Shown in pieces: positions 1-8,352 of a stretch of 38,071 bases of DNA. Source of the stretch: G963674505 sp964575975 (lineage in GTDB: Bacteria > Desulfobacterota > Desulfobacteria > Desulfobacterales > SKZT01). Below the pieces are notes generated by a model, which searched no databases, was not told the origin of the DNA, and saw only the letters and a list, made by a program, of their open reading frames with translations. The translations under genes and the position numbers were made by a program. The stretch is taken from contig CAZNTU010000028.1 of NCBI GenBank assembly GCA_964575975.1, forward strand, positions 1 to 38,071, given 5' to 3'. How positions within the stretch are numbered: the first letter of the stretch is position 1; every line of letters begins with the position of its first letter.

Positions 1-58
1 CATCGTTCCAATCGTTCGATCTTTTTCAGAAAATCGGGCTTGGATTCAATTGCGGCCT

Positions 59-124
59 GCGCGTTTGCAGTCGTGGCTTTAGCCGTTAGGGGAGGCCCGG
101 CTAAAGCCGCGACTGCAAACGCGC
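59..124. repeat. Long perfect-arm hairpin, dispersed palindromic repeat (copy 1)
   Basis: Arms 59-85 and 98-124 are reverse complements at 26 of 27 positions, and the one exception is a G-T wobble in RNA. The loop is 12 nt. The core is GGCTTTAGCCG. A 29-nt stretch matching the left arm recurs at 18246-18274 and a weaker one near 26958-26974, so this is a dispersed repeat and not a simple terminator. It lies about 185 bp beyond the 3' end of the isobutyryl-CoA mutase gene. The rest of 1-308 shows no gene I can support. Confidence 0.8.
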
Positions 125-308
125 CGATATCCAAACGGCCGATGTAAAGTCAGGCCCGGTAATCGCATTCGACGGCTATACGAATGTCAGAAAGCAAGCC
201 GATTGTCAAGAATAAAAGTCGAATTGAAATTCGACCTGTTCTATGTTTTTTCGGGGGAAATACGAAACAAAAGAAAGGATATTGATATTTTCGCAATCCG
301 AAGCACTG

Positions 309-3300
309 TCACATGTTCCGCCTGTATTTGCCCCCCACGTCGTACAGCGCTTGGGTGATCTGCCCCAAGCTGCAAACGCGCACGGCGTCCATCAGCTCCG
401 CGAAAACGTTGCCGCCGGAGAGCGCCGTTTTCTGAAGTTTTTTCAACGCTTCGGAGGTCTTGTCCTTGTTCCTCCGCTCGAATTGTTCCAGACGTTCCAG
501 CTGGGAACGTTTTTCCTCCTCCGTCGCCCGGGAAAGTTCCAGTTCCTCCATGAAGTCGTCGCCGCCGGCGTCCGTGTCCCTGAACGTGTTGACTCCGACG
601 ATGGGAAGCTTTCCCGAATGCTTCAAGAGTTCGTAGTACAGCGACTCTTCCTGGATCTTGCTTCGCTGGTAGCCGGTCTCCATTGCGCCGAGAACGCCGC
701 CTCGTTCGCCGATGCGGTCGAACTCCTCCAGCACGGACTCCTCCACCAAGCGCGTCAGTTCCTCGACCACGAAACTTCCTTGGTTGTTGTTTTCGCACCG
801 GGCAAGGCCCCATTCCCGATTGATGATCAGCTGAATCGCCAATGCGCGGCGCACCGATTCGTGGCTGGGGGTCGTGATGGCCTCGTCGAAGGCGTTGGTG
901 TGAAGGCTGTTGCAGTTGTCGTAAATGGCGCAAAGGGCCTGGAGCGTGGTGCGAATGTCGTTGAATTGGGGGTCTTGGCTGTGGAGCGATCTTCCCGATG
1001 TCTGGATATGGTACTTGAGCATTTGAGACCGTTTCGATCCTCCGTACTTCTCCCTCATGGCGATCGCCCAGATGCGGCGCGCCACCCTTCCGATGGCCGT
1101 ATACTCCGGGTCCATGCCGTTGGAGAAGAAAAAGGACAAATTCGGCCCGAAGCTGTCGATGTGCATGTTTCTGGAAAGGTAGTATTCCACGTACGTGAAG
1201 CCGTTCGCCAAGGTGAAGGCGAGCTGGCTGATCGGGTTCGCTCCCGCCTCGGCGATGTGGTATCCCGAAATCGATACCGAATAGAAGTTCCTCACTTTGT
1301 GCTCGATGAAATATTCCTGGATGTCCCCCATCATTTTTAGGGCGAAATCGATGGAGAAGATGCACGTGTTCTGGCCCTGGTCCTCCTTCAGGATGTCAGC
1401 CTGGACCGTCCCTCGGACGCACGAGAGGACTTGGGCCTTCATCTCCTCGTATTCGTCGGCGGTCGGCTGCTTTCCCTTTTCGGCAACGATACGGTCCGCT
1501 TTCTGGTCGATGGCGGCGTTCAGGAACATAGCCAGAATGATCGGGGCCGGGCCGTTGATGGTCATGGACACGGAAGTCTTGGGCGAAAACAGATCGAATC
1601 CGCCGTAAAGGACCTTGACGTCGTCCAATGTGCAGACGCTCACTCCCGAAGTGCCTACTTTTCCGTAGATGTCCGGGCGAACGTCGGGGTCCCAACCGTA
1701 AAGGGTCACGGAATCGAACGCGGTGGAAAGGCGCTTGGCCTCGTAGTCGGCGGAAAGAAGTTTGAACCGGCGGTTGGTGCGCGCCGGGTCCCCCTCGCCC
1801 GCGAACATTCTCGTGGGTTCTTCGTCGACTCGTCGCAACGGGAAAACCCCGGCGGTGAAGGGAAAATGGCCGGGAAGATGCTCCTCGCGCAGCCACCGGT
1901 AGAACCTTCCCCTGTCCGCGAAACTGGGAAGCGCGATTTTCGGGATGCGCTTTCGGGAAAGAGACTCCGTGTACAGCGGCACCCTGATTTCCTTGTCCCG
2001 GACACGGTAGACAAGCTCGTCCCGCCCGTATGTGGCTTTCAGGCCTTCCCACTCCTCGAAAAGCCTTTCGGTTTCCGGTTTGATCTCCTTTTTCGCCTTT
2101 TCCGTTTCCTCTTTGAGTCTCGCGAGAAGCTTTTCCGTGTCCGCTTCCAAGGAGTCTCCGGCAAGAGCCTTTGCCGTCTCCTCCAAGTGCCAGGCTTTTC
2201 GAACGGCGGCGGCTTGGTCCTTGGTTTCCCGGTGGTATTTTCTGACCGTTTCGGAAATTTCCGGCAAGTACCGGATTCGCTCCGACGGGATGATGACCGT
2301 TTTGGAAGTCGATGTCTTTATCGGCTTTCTTTCGTAGCGCGATTCGAACTTCACGTCGGTCTTTCTTTCGATTTCGTCGAGTATCGCATGGTAGAGGGCC
2401 GTGACGCCGTCGTCGTTGAACTTGCTCGCTATGGTCCCGTAGACCGGCATTTCCTCCGGGAGCTTGTCGAAAGCCTTTCGGTTTCTCTGGACCTGCTTTC
2501 GAACGTCTCTGACCGCGTCCTCGCTTCCCCTCTTCTCGTACTTGTTCACGACCACGAGGTCGGCGAAATCGAGCATGTCGATTTTTTCCAGCTGCGACGG
2601 CGCCCCGTATTCGCTCGTCATGACGTAAACGGAAACATCCGCGAGATCGACTATTCTGGAGTCGCCCTGGCCAATTCCGGCGGTTTCGACGACGATCAGG
2701 TCGAAACCGGCGGCTTTCAACGCAAGCAGGACGTCCGGCAGGGCCTCGGGAATTTCCGTGCTGGAGTGCCGGGTGGCAAGGGATCGCATGTAGATGCGGG
2801 GGGTGGAAATGGCGTTCATGCGAATCCGGTCCCCCAGCAGCGCGCCGCCCGTCCTTCTCCTGGACGGATCGCAGCTGACGACCGCCGCGCACGCCTCGGG
2901 CGCGTCGTTTAAAAACCGCAGTATGATTTCGTCGGTCAACGAGGATTTTCCAGCGCCTCCCGTGCCCGTAAACCCCAGCACCGGCATCTTCTTCGCGTCG
3001 GCCTTTTTTTCGAGTCGCTTCCTGACTTTTTCCCAACGGCCGTCGTCGTTTCTGTTTCCCCGCTCCAAATACGTAATCAGTCTCGCTATTTCAAGCTTGT
3101 CCGCGCAGTCCAGCTTTTCGATCCGGAAATCGCCGTCCCCGACGGTCGGATAATCGATCAGGCGGACCAAGTGATTTGCAATCCCCTGCAACCCCCATTT
3201 GGCGCCGTCCTCGGGAGAATAGATTTTCGCCACGCCGTAGGATTCCAATTCCTCTACTTCGGCGGGGACGATCACTCCGCCGCCGCCGCCGAACACCTTG

Positions 3301-3587
3301 ATTTTCGGCGCGCCTTTTTCGCGCAGAAGATCGACCATGTACTTGAAAAACTCCACATGGCCTCCCTGGTAGCTGGAAACGGCGATTCCCTGGGCGTCTT
3401 CCTCGATCGCCGCATCCACGATTTCTTGCGCCGACCGGTTGTGCCCCAGGTGGATCACCTCCGCGCCCGTGTCCTGCAATATTCTCCGGACGATGTTGAT
3501 GGAAGCGTCGTGGCCGTCGAAAAGAGACGTGGCCGTCACTACCCGAACGGGATTTTCGGGACGATAAACCTCGACTTCCTCGCTCAT
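309..3587 (-). CDS. icmF: Fused isobutyryl-CoA mutase (B12 domain, MeaB-like G-protein, mutase domain)
   Basis: Adenosylcobalamin-dependent acyl-CoA mutase that interconverts isobutyryl-CoA and n-butyryl-CoA; characterised relatives also act on isovaleryl-/pivalyl-CoA. The 1092 residues follow the IcmF domain order. The B12-binding domain (about 10-150) has the lower-ligand motif D24-G-H26. A G3E/MeaB-type GTPase chaperone domain (about 200-420) has the P-loop GTGGAGKSS near 207-215. The catalytic barrel occupies about 560-1092. In the segment KEDQGQNTCIF, Gln739 stands where methylmalonyl-CoA mutases carry an Arg that binds the substrate carboxylate, which argues for a non-carboxylated substrate. 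The ATG has AAGGAGG 6 nt upstream and overlaps the TetR stop by 4 nt (ATGA), so the two genes are translationally coupled. The cofactor could come from the PduO-type adenosyltransferase at 33656-34231. Confidence 0.95.
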   Translation of the reverse strand: MSEEVEVYRPENPVRVVTATSLFDGHDASINIVRRILQDTGAEVIHLGHNRSAQEIVDAAIEEDAQGIAVSSYQGGHVEFFKYMVDLLREKGAPKIKVFGGGGGVIVPAEVEELESYGVAKIYSPEDGAKWGLQGIANHLVRLIDYPTVGDGDFRIEKLDCADKLEIARLITYLERGNRNDDGRWEKVRKRLEKKADAKKMPVLGFTGTGGAGKSSLTDEIILRFLNDAPEACAAVVSCDPSRRRTGGALLGDRIRMNAISTPRIYMRSLATRHSSTEIPEALPDVLLALKAAGFDLIVVETAGIGQGDSRIVDLADVSVYVMTSEYGAPSQLEKIDMLDFADLVVVNKYEKRGSEDAVRDVRKQVQRNRKAFDKLPEEMPVYGTIASKFNDDGVTALYHAILDEIERKTDVKFESRYERKPIKTSTSKTVIIPSERIRYLPEISETVRKYHRETKDQAAAVRKAWHLEETAKALAGDSLEADTEKLLARLKEETEKAKKEIKPETERLFEEWEGLKATYGRDELVYRVRDKEIRVPLYTESLSRKRIPKIALPSFADRGRFYRWLREEHLPGHFPFTAGVFPLRRVDEEPTRMFAGEGDPARTNRRFKLLSADYEAKRLSTAFDSVTLYGWDPDVRPDIYGKVGTSGVSVCTLDDVKVLYGGFDLFSPKTSVSMTINGPAPIILAMFLNAAIDQKADRIVAEKGKQPTADEYEEMKAQVLSCVRGTVQADILKEDQGQNTCIFSIDFALKMMGDIQEYFIEHKVRNFYSVSISGYHIAEAGANPISQLAFTLANGFTYVEYYLSRNMHIDSFGPNLSFFFSNGMDPEYTAIGRVARRIWAIAMREKYGGSKRSQMLKYHIQTSGRSLHSQDPQFNDIRTTLQALCAIYDNCNSLHTNAFDEAITTPSHESVRRALAIQLIINREWGLARCENNNQGSFVVEELTRLVEESVLEEFDRIGERGGVLGAMETGYQRSKIQEESLYYELLKHSGKLPIVGVNTFRDTDAGGDDFMEELELSRATEEEKRSQLERLEQFERRNKDKTSEALKKLQKTALSGGNVFAELMDAVRVCSLGQITQALYDVGGKYRRNM

Positions 3588-4243
3588 GTCTTTCCTCCTT
3601 TTCCGATGGAAAGGCCGAGAATAAAATCCGTCTGGATTTTAATATACTGGTCGATGGTATACATACGATCCAGATACCAGCGCCTGAAAGTCCACATATG
3701 GCCCAAAACGGTGATGTTGTGCGCGATCAGCTCGAGCGAGCATTCGTCCAGGTTGGGCATTTCGCCGGATTCGGCGATCTTTTTCAGCACGTTGGTGAAA
3801 ATGTTGGTGATGCGCACCTCGTTTTCGAGGACCCGTTTTCGCCACTGCTTTGGAAGAGACTTGGTTTCCTGGTAGATGAGCAGCAGGTGGTCGCGCATGC
3901 GGTCGCAAACCAGGATGTATTCGCGAATCATCTCCGTGAGCGCCGCCTCGCCGTCGGAGGTCCTCGCCAGCGCCTCGTTGACTCCCTGCTCGACCTCGTA
4001 GTGGATGGCATCGCATACCAAATACAGGACATCCTCCTTGGACGCCACGTATTCGTACAACGATCCGATGGAAAAGCCCGCCGCCCCGGCTATCTGCCTG
4101 GTTGTCGTCTTGTGGAAGCCCTTCTCGATAAACAGCTGGACCGCCGCGTCCACGATCTGTCTGCGACGTTTGATAACCAAATCGGGATTTTTTATTTGCG
4201 TTGGTACGTCTTTCAACCGGTTTTGACGGCTCTGAATTTTCAT
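3584..4243 (-). CDS. TetR/AcrR-family transcriptional regulator of acyl-CoA genes
   Basis: A 219-residue protein with a TetR helix-turn-helix at about 26-75 (TTRQIAGAAGFSIGSLYEYV) and a variable helical ligand-binding C-terminus. It is the first gene of the icmF operon, with its stop overlapping the icmF ATG, and it is divergent from the acyl-CoA dehydrogenase operon. That layout is typical of FadR/PsrA/LiuQ-like TetR repressors that respond to an acyl-CoA; the ligand here is inferred from context only. A palindromic operator candidate at 4339-4356 sits immediately downstream of the proposed -10 of its own promoter, consistent with autorepression. An upstream basic stretch of about 25 residues precedes the HTH. 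The ATG at 4243 is the only good start. Confidence 0.92.
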   Translation of the reverse strand: MKIQSRQNRLKDVPTQIKNPDLVIKRRRQIVDAAVQLFIEKGFHKTTTRQIAGAAGFSIGSLYEYVASKEDVLYLVCDAIHYEVEQGVNEALARTSDGEAALTEMIREYILVCDRMRDHLLLIYQETKSLPKQWRKRVLENEVRITNIFTNVLKKIAESGEMPNLDECSLELIAHNITVLGHMWTFRRWYLDRMYTIDQYIKIQTDFILGLSIGKGGKT

Positions 4244-4338
4244 GCTCCCTTACCAGAGGGTTGGTCCGATGCGCCAACCCCTTGAATTGTTTGTGAAATT
4301 GGATGCCGATACCCACTTGGTAAACCGAGTCGGACTGC

Positions 4339-4356
4339 TGAACGAGCGCTCACTCG
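4339..4356. promoter_or_regulatory. Candidate TetR operator in the divergent intergenic region
   Basis: The perfect 8-bp palindrome GAGCGCTC (4344-4351) is embedded in a partial 16-bp dyad (GAACGAGC / GCTCACTC, 6 of 8 arm positions symmetric). Size and shape fit a TetR-family site. It overlaps the expected transcription start of the tetR-icmF promoter and lies about 215 bp upstream of the rightward promoter. The rest of 4244-4733 holds only the two promoters and no gene. Confidence 0.5.
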
Positions 4357-4386
4357 AAAATACAGGGTATGATTTCGGGTTGTCAA
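4357..4386 (-). promoter_or_regulatory. Sigma-70-type promoter for tetR-icmF
   Basis: On the minus strand a consensus -35 TTGACA (4386-4381) is followed after 18 nt by TATTTT (4362-4357), with a TG just upstream of the -10. The start would fall inside the operator candidate at 4339-4356. Confidence 0.5.
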
Positions 4387-4572
4387 GTAATTTCTTGATC
4401 GCACACCTATTAATAAGAATGGAAATCCGCGCATCAGGGCGAAGTTATATGTCGAAAAAGATCGGATATCAAGCGGGCGGAGCGCCCAACCTTCGAAGCA
4501 GGCTCCTTCCTTCGTTCAGAATGTTTGCAGGGCTCAATAAAAAACGAACGGGATTCATTTATTAAAAAACAT

Positions 4573-4603
4573 TTGACAACCATATCCACAGGAATGCTAT
4601 GAA
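4573..4603 (+). promoter_or_regulatory. Sigma-70-type promoter for the acyl-CoA dehydrogenase operon
   Basis: Consensus -35 TTGACA (4573-4578) and an extended -10 (TGCTATGAA, hexamer 4598-4603) with a 19-nt spacer. The leader to the GTG start is about 125 nt. Confidence 0.45.
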
Positions 4604-4733
4604 TATCTTGGCCTAGTGCTCTCTCGGCCGTTTCCACAAACCCTGGGAACTTTGAGGGTGTTAGCGTTAATGAAATTCCGGAAACGAAAAAAACGACGGA
4701 TCAAACCACAGGCCCTGCGGAAAGGAGGAATCT

Positions 4734-5882
4734 GTGAACTTTGACCTGACCAGAGAACAGGAAATGATTCGCAAGGAGGTGCGCAAGTTCGCCCAAAGCG
4801 AAATCGCGCCCGTCGCCCAGGAACTTGACGAAAAGGAGGAGTTTTCGCCGGAACTGACCCTGAAAATGGGCGAGATCGGACTTTTCGGCATGTTCGTGGG
4901 AGAAAAGTACGAGGGCCAGGCCCTCGATTACCTGTCCTATATCATAGCCGTCGAGGAAATCGCCCGCGTGGACGGTTCCCAGGCGGCCACTATCGCGGCG
5001 GCCAACTCGCTGGGAATCGGCCCGATCTATTATTACGGCGACGAGGAGCAGAAGCGCAGATATCTTCCGAAACTCTGCACGGGAGAGGGCCTGTGGGGAT
5101 TCGGTCTGACCGAGCCCACGGCGGGGTCCGACGCGGGCGGCAGCAAGACCACCGCTGTAAAAGACGGCGACGAGTGGGTCGTCAACGGTTCCAAGATTTT
5201 CATCACCAACGCCGCCTGCGAGCTTACGATGGGGGTGACGGTACAGGCGGTCACGGGCAAGCTTCCCAACGGCAAGCCGGAATACACCTGCTTTATCGTG
5301 GAAAGCGGAACGCCCGGTTTCAAGGCCGTGCCCATGCACAGGAAAATGATGTGGCGCGCCTCGAACACGGCGGAACTCTATTTCGACGACGTCCGCGTTC
5401 CCCATTCGAACCTTTTGGGAAAACAGGGGGACGGTTTTCACCAGATGCTGCAAACCTTGGACGGCGGAAGGCTGTCGATCGGGGCCATGGGGCTGGGCGG
5501 CGCACAAGGGGCTTATGAGATGGCCCTCAAATACGCCAAAAGCCGCGTACAGTTCGGGCAGCCCATCGGCAAGTTCCAGGCGGTGGCGTTTAAGCTGGCC
5601 GACTGCGCCATGGAAATCGAATGCGGCAGGAATCTTCTGTACAAGGCCTGCTGGCTTAGAGACCAGAACCGCCCGTTCGCCAAAGAGGCCGCCATGGCCA
5701 AGCTGTACTGTTCCGAACTCATGGGACGCGTGGCCAATCACGCCGTGCAAATCCACGGCGGGTACGGTCTCATGAAGGAATACGACGTGGAGCGATTCTA
5801 CCGCGACCAAAAACTCCTGGATATCGGCGAGGGGACCTCGGAGGTTCAGCGTATCGTCATTTCCAGGTATATCGGATGTTGA
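4734..5882 (+). CDS. Short/branched-chain acyl-CoA dehydrogenase
   Basis: FAD-dependent alpha,beta-dehydrogenation of a short acyl-CoA with electron transfer to ETF. The 382 residues are the usual family length. Visible are the N-terminal helical domain, the mid-domain signature GFGLTEPTAGSDAGG (about 122-136), FITNA, and the C-terminal QIHGGYG segment. The putative base is Glu366 in GEGTSE, the position used by butyryl-, medium-chain and isobutyryl-CoA dehydrogenases. Classical isovaleryl-CoA dehydrogenase has GAGTSE there and uses a Glu in another helix, so a strict isovaleryl assignment is doubtful although the neighbours are leucine-pathway-like. The GTG start is supported by AAAGGAGG at 4721-4728; no in-frame ATG is nearby. 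First gene of the rightward operon. Confidence 0.95.
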   Translation: MNFDLTREQEMIRKEVRKFAQSEIAPVAQELDEKEEFSPELTLKMGEIGLFGMFVGEKYEGQALDYLSYIIAVEEIARVDGSQAATIAAANSLGIGPIYYYGDEEQKRRYLPKLCTGEGLWGFGLTEPTAGSDAGGSKTTAVKDGDEWVVNGSKIFITNAACELTMGVTVQAVTGKLPNGKPEYTCFIVESGTPGFKAVPMHRKMMWRASNTAELYFDDVRVPHSNLLGKQGDGFHQMLQTLDGGRLSIGAMGLGGAQGAYEMALKYAKSRVQFGQPIGKFQAVAFKLADCAMEIECGRNLLYKACWLRDQNRPFAKEAAMAKLYCSELMGRVANHAVQIHGGYGLMKEYDVERFYRDQKLLDIGEGTSEVQRIVISRYIGC

Positions 5883-5909
5883 CCGGGTCGAAAGAAAAAG
5901 GAGGCAGGC

Positions 5910-6695
5910 ATGAACGAATCGTCGATTCTCCAGGTTAAAAAAGAAAACGGCGCGGCGATTTTGACCCTGAATCGCCCGGAAGCGATGAACTCGCTGAATT
6001 TCGCGCTTTTGAACGCCTTGAAGGAGCAGATCGAGAATCTTCGCTTCGACGGAAGTACGCGGGCGGTAATCGTAACGGGAGCGGGGGGAAAAGCGTTTTG
6101 CGCCGGGGCGGATCTAAAGGAGCGCGCGACCATGGAGCCGGCGGAGGTGAAAAAGTTCATATTCGCGATCCGGAATCTTTTCGAGTCTATCGAACAACTC
6201 GACAAACCGGTTGTCGCGGCGGTAAACGGCATCGCGCTGGGGGGCGGGACCGAACTGGCTCTCGCCTGCGACATCCGGATCGCCTCGGAAAACGCCTCGA
6301 TGGGATTGACCGAAACGCGTCTTGCCATCATACCGGGCGCGGGCGGCACCCAGCGGCTTCCGAGGCTGATTGGAGTTGGAAAGGCCAAGGAATTGATTTT
6401 CACCGGAAGAAGAGTCGATGCGAAAGAAGCGTTGGATATCGGCTTGGTCAACAAGACATGCGAGTCCGGCTCGCTTCTCGACGAATGCATGAAAATTGTC
6501 GAAATGATCAAGGAAACCGGTCCCATAGCGATCGAACAGGCCAAGTTCGCCATCAACCACGGCATGGAAACCGATATTCACACCGGTCTCGCCATCGAAT
6601 CCCACGCCTACTGGGCGACCATTCCCACCGAGGACCGCAGGGAGGCGTTGAAAGCGTTCAAGGAAAAACGCAAACCGGAGTTCAAAGGCAGATAA
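5910..6695 (+). CDS. Enoyl-CoA hydratase, methylglutaconyl-CoA hydratase-like
   Basis: A 261-residue crotonase-fold hydratase. Both catalytic glutamates are present: Glu115 in GGGTELALACDIRIAS and Glu135 in GLTETRLAIIPGAGGTQRL. The oxyanion-hole segment AFCAGADLKE is intact. The central and C-terminal stretches (KELIFTGRRVDAKEA, AINHGMETD, LAIES, FKEKRKPEFKG) closely recall the AUH/LiuC group, which hydrates 3-methylglutaconyl-CoA to HMG-CoA. That match is from memory of the family and not from an alignment. It starts 27 bp after the dehydrogenase stop with AAGGAGG before the ATG, so co-transcription is expected. General short-chain enoyl-CoA hydratase is the alternative. Confidence 0.9.
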   Translation: MNESSILQVKKENGAAILTLNRPEAMNSLNFALLNALKEQIENLRFDGSTRAVIVTGAGGKAFCAGADLKERATMEPAEVKKFIFAIRNLFESIEQLDKPVVAAVNGIALGGGTELALACDIRIASENASMGLTETRLAIIPGAGGTQRLPRLIGVGKAKELIFTGRRVDAKEALDIGLVNKTCESGSLLDECMKIVEMIKETGPIAIEQAKFAINHGMETDIHTGLAIESHAYWATIPTEDRREALKAFKEKRKPEFKGR

Positions 6696-6726
6696 ACATT
6701 ACCTTCTCGATGAATCGGGGATGAAT

Positions 6727-8328
6727 ATGTCTGAAGAGAGAGAGCAAAACCGTTGGTTCTGGGAGAACGAGGAACTGAAGCTGGACGAGCGCGTATACCA
6801 TGCAACCTGGCCCGGCGGACAAAAGGCGGTGGACCGGTTGGCGAGCCAGGGCAAGAGGCAGGTCCGGGAGTTGATCGACGATTTGATCGATCAGGGAGAG
6901 ACGTTCTACGAGCTGAGCCGGATCGCCGGATTCGGGATGAACTATCCGGGGGTGGCGGACGTGCCCTGCGGGGGAATCGTGACCGGTATCGGGAAAATCC
7001 ATGGCAACTGGACCATGATCATCGGCAACGACAGCAGGGTCAAAGCCGGAACCTATTTTCCCGTTACGTTGAAAAAGCACATGCGGGCGCAGGCGATCGC
7101 CGAGCGCTGCGGTCTGAACTGCGTCTACATCGCGGACTCCGGGGGGGCGTACCTTCCCATGCAGGCCGACGTCTTTCCGGACGACCAGCATTTCGGCTCC
7201 ATGTTCTACAATATGGCCCGGATGTCCGCCATGGGGCTAAAGCAGATCACGCTCAGCACGGGCGGAAACACGGCGGGCGGGGCGTATATCGTCTTCATGG
7301 CCTGCCAGTCCGTGATGATCGACAAGCTGGCCTACTCTTTCCTGGGCGGACCGCCTCTGGTGAAAATGGCCACGGGAGAGGTTATCACGGCGGAGGAACT
7401 GGGAGGGGCGAAGGTCCATACGCAGATGTCGGGCGGGGCGGACCATTTCTGCGCGACCCAGGAGGAAGGGATTCGAATCGTGCGGGAAATCCTGTCCCTG
7501 GAACCGCCCCAGAAGCTTCGTCTTCACAGGTACGAGGAGAGGCCGCCCTTGGCGCCTGAGCAAACCGTCTACGAAATCCTGCCGGCGGCCGTACACAAGG
7601 GCGTCGACGCCAGGGCGTTCGTCGAAGCCGTCGCGGACGACGGATATTTCATCGAGTACAAGAAAAACTACGCGCCGGGACGCGGCGACAACATCGTCAC
7701 AGGAAAAATCCGTCTGAAAGGACTTCCGGTCGGCGTCATTGCCGCCAACTCCGTGGGCATTATCTTTGTCGAGGCGGCCAGGAAAGCCACCGAGTGGATC
7801 GTCCGCTGTTCCCAGGAGAAAATTCCGCTTCTATTCGTTCAAAACTCGCCCGGGTACATGGTCGGATCGGAATCGGAGCAGACTGGAATCGGAAAATACG
7901 GGGCGGACATGGTCAGAGCCGTGTCCTGCGCGCAGGTCCCCAGGATTCAGCTGGTGATCGGTCCGGACAACGGGGCCGCCAATTACGGCATGTGCGGAAG
8001 AGCCTACCGTCCGCATTTTCTATTCGCCACCATGCGCTCGAGGACGTCGGTCATGAGCGGAAGAAGCGCCGCGGGCGTTTTGCTTTCCATCGAGGAAAGA
8101 AAGCGGGAGGCGGACGGAAATCCCATGACCGACCTAGAGAAAGAGGCTTTCAGGCAAAAGATGATCGACAAGTACGACGGAGAGGCCCATCCTTTCTATT
8201 GCGGAGCGAGGCTGTTGAACGACCGGGTACTGAAATTCTCCGAAATCAGGGATTGGCTGTCCATGGCGTTCGAAGTAAGCCTTTTGAAACCCATAGGGGA
8301 GCCTTCTTTCGGAAACCTGAGATTTTAA
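6727..8328 (+). CDS. Acyl-CoA carboxylase carboxyltransferase, methylcrotonyl-CoA carboxylase beta-like
   Basis: Carboxyltransferase of the biotin-dependent acyl-CoA carboxylase family, moving CO2 between carboxybiotin and an acyl-CoA. The 533-residue protein has two crotonase-like halves. Features shared with MCC beta (LiuB) include GGIVTGIGKIHG, DSGGAYLPMQADVFPDDQHF, the GGNTAGGAY oxyanion segment, FLGGPPLVKMATGEV, NYGMCGRAY and the tail KPIGEPSFGNLRF. The context (hydratase and lyase-family neighbours) also points to methylcrotonyl-CoA. No biotin carboxylase subunit is present in the window, so the carboxybiotin source is unknown. An ATG at 6721 is also in frame; 6727 is preferred because GGGG at 6717-6720 then gets a normal spacing. 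Confidence 0.9.
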   Translation: MSEEREQNRWFWENEELKLDERVYHATWPGGQKAVDRLASQGKRQVRELIDDLIDQGETFYELSRIAGFGMNYPGVADVPCGGIVTGIGKIHGNWTMIIGNDSRVKAGTYFPVTLKKHMRAQAIAERCGLNCVYIADSGGAYLPMQADVFPDDQHFGSMFYNMARMSAMGLKQITLSTGGNTAGGAYIVFMACQSVMIDKLAYSFLGGPPLVKMATGEVITAEELGGAKVHTQMSGGADHFCATQEEGIRIVREILSLEPPQKLRLHRYEERPPLAPEQTVYEILPAAVHKGVDARAFVEAVADDGYFIEYKKNYAPGRGDNIVTGKIRLKGLPVGVIAANSVGIIFVEAARKATEWIVRCSQEKIPLLFVQNSPGYMVGSESEQTGIGKYGADMVRAVSCAQVPRIQLVIGPDNGAANYGMCGRAYRPHFLFATMRSRTSVMSGRSAAGVLLSIEERKREADGNPMTDLEKEAFRQKMIDKYDGEAHPFYCGARLLNDRVLKFSEIRDWLSMAFEVSLLKPIGEPSFGNLRF

Positions 8329-8352
8329 CCGAAGAAAAAAAAGGGGGGAGCC

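Noticed and set aside
1..149. Possible edge gene on the minus strand (open frame with a helix-like KPDFLKKIERLER segment)
   Set aside because: The frame runs through the repeat hairpin, has no convincing start codon or Shine-Dalgarno, and is cut by the window edge.
243..1340. 365-codon plus-strand open frame opposite icmF
   Set aside because: It is an antisense shadow of the mutase domain; the IcmF reading has complete family motifs and this one has none. The frames at 1431-2912 (+) and 1396-3036 (-) were rejected for the same reason.
4242..4565. 107-codon plus-strand frame upstream of the acyl-CoA dehydrogenase
   Set aside because: It overlaps the tetR promoter, operator and tetR start, has no Shine-Dalgarno and no family resemblance.
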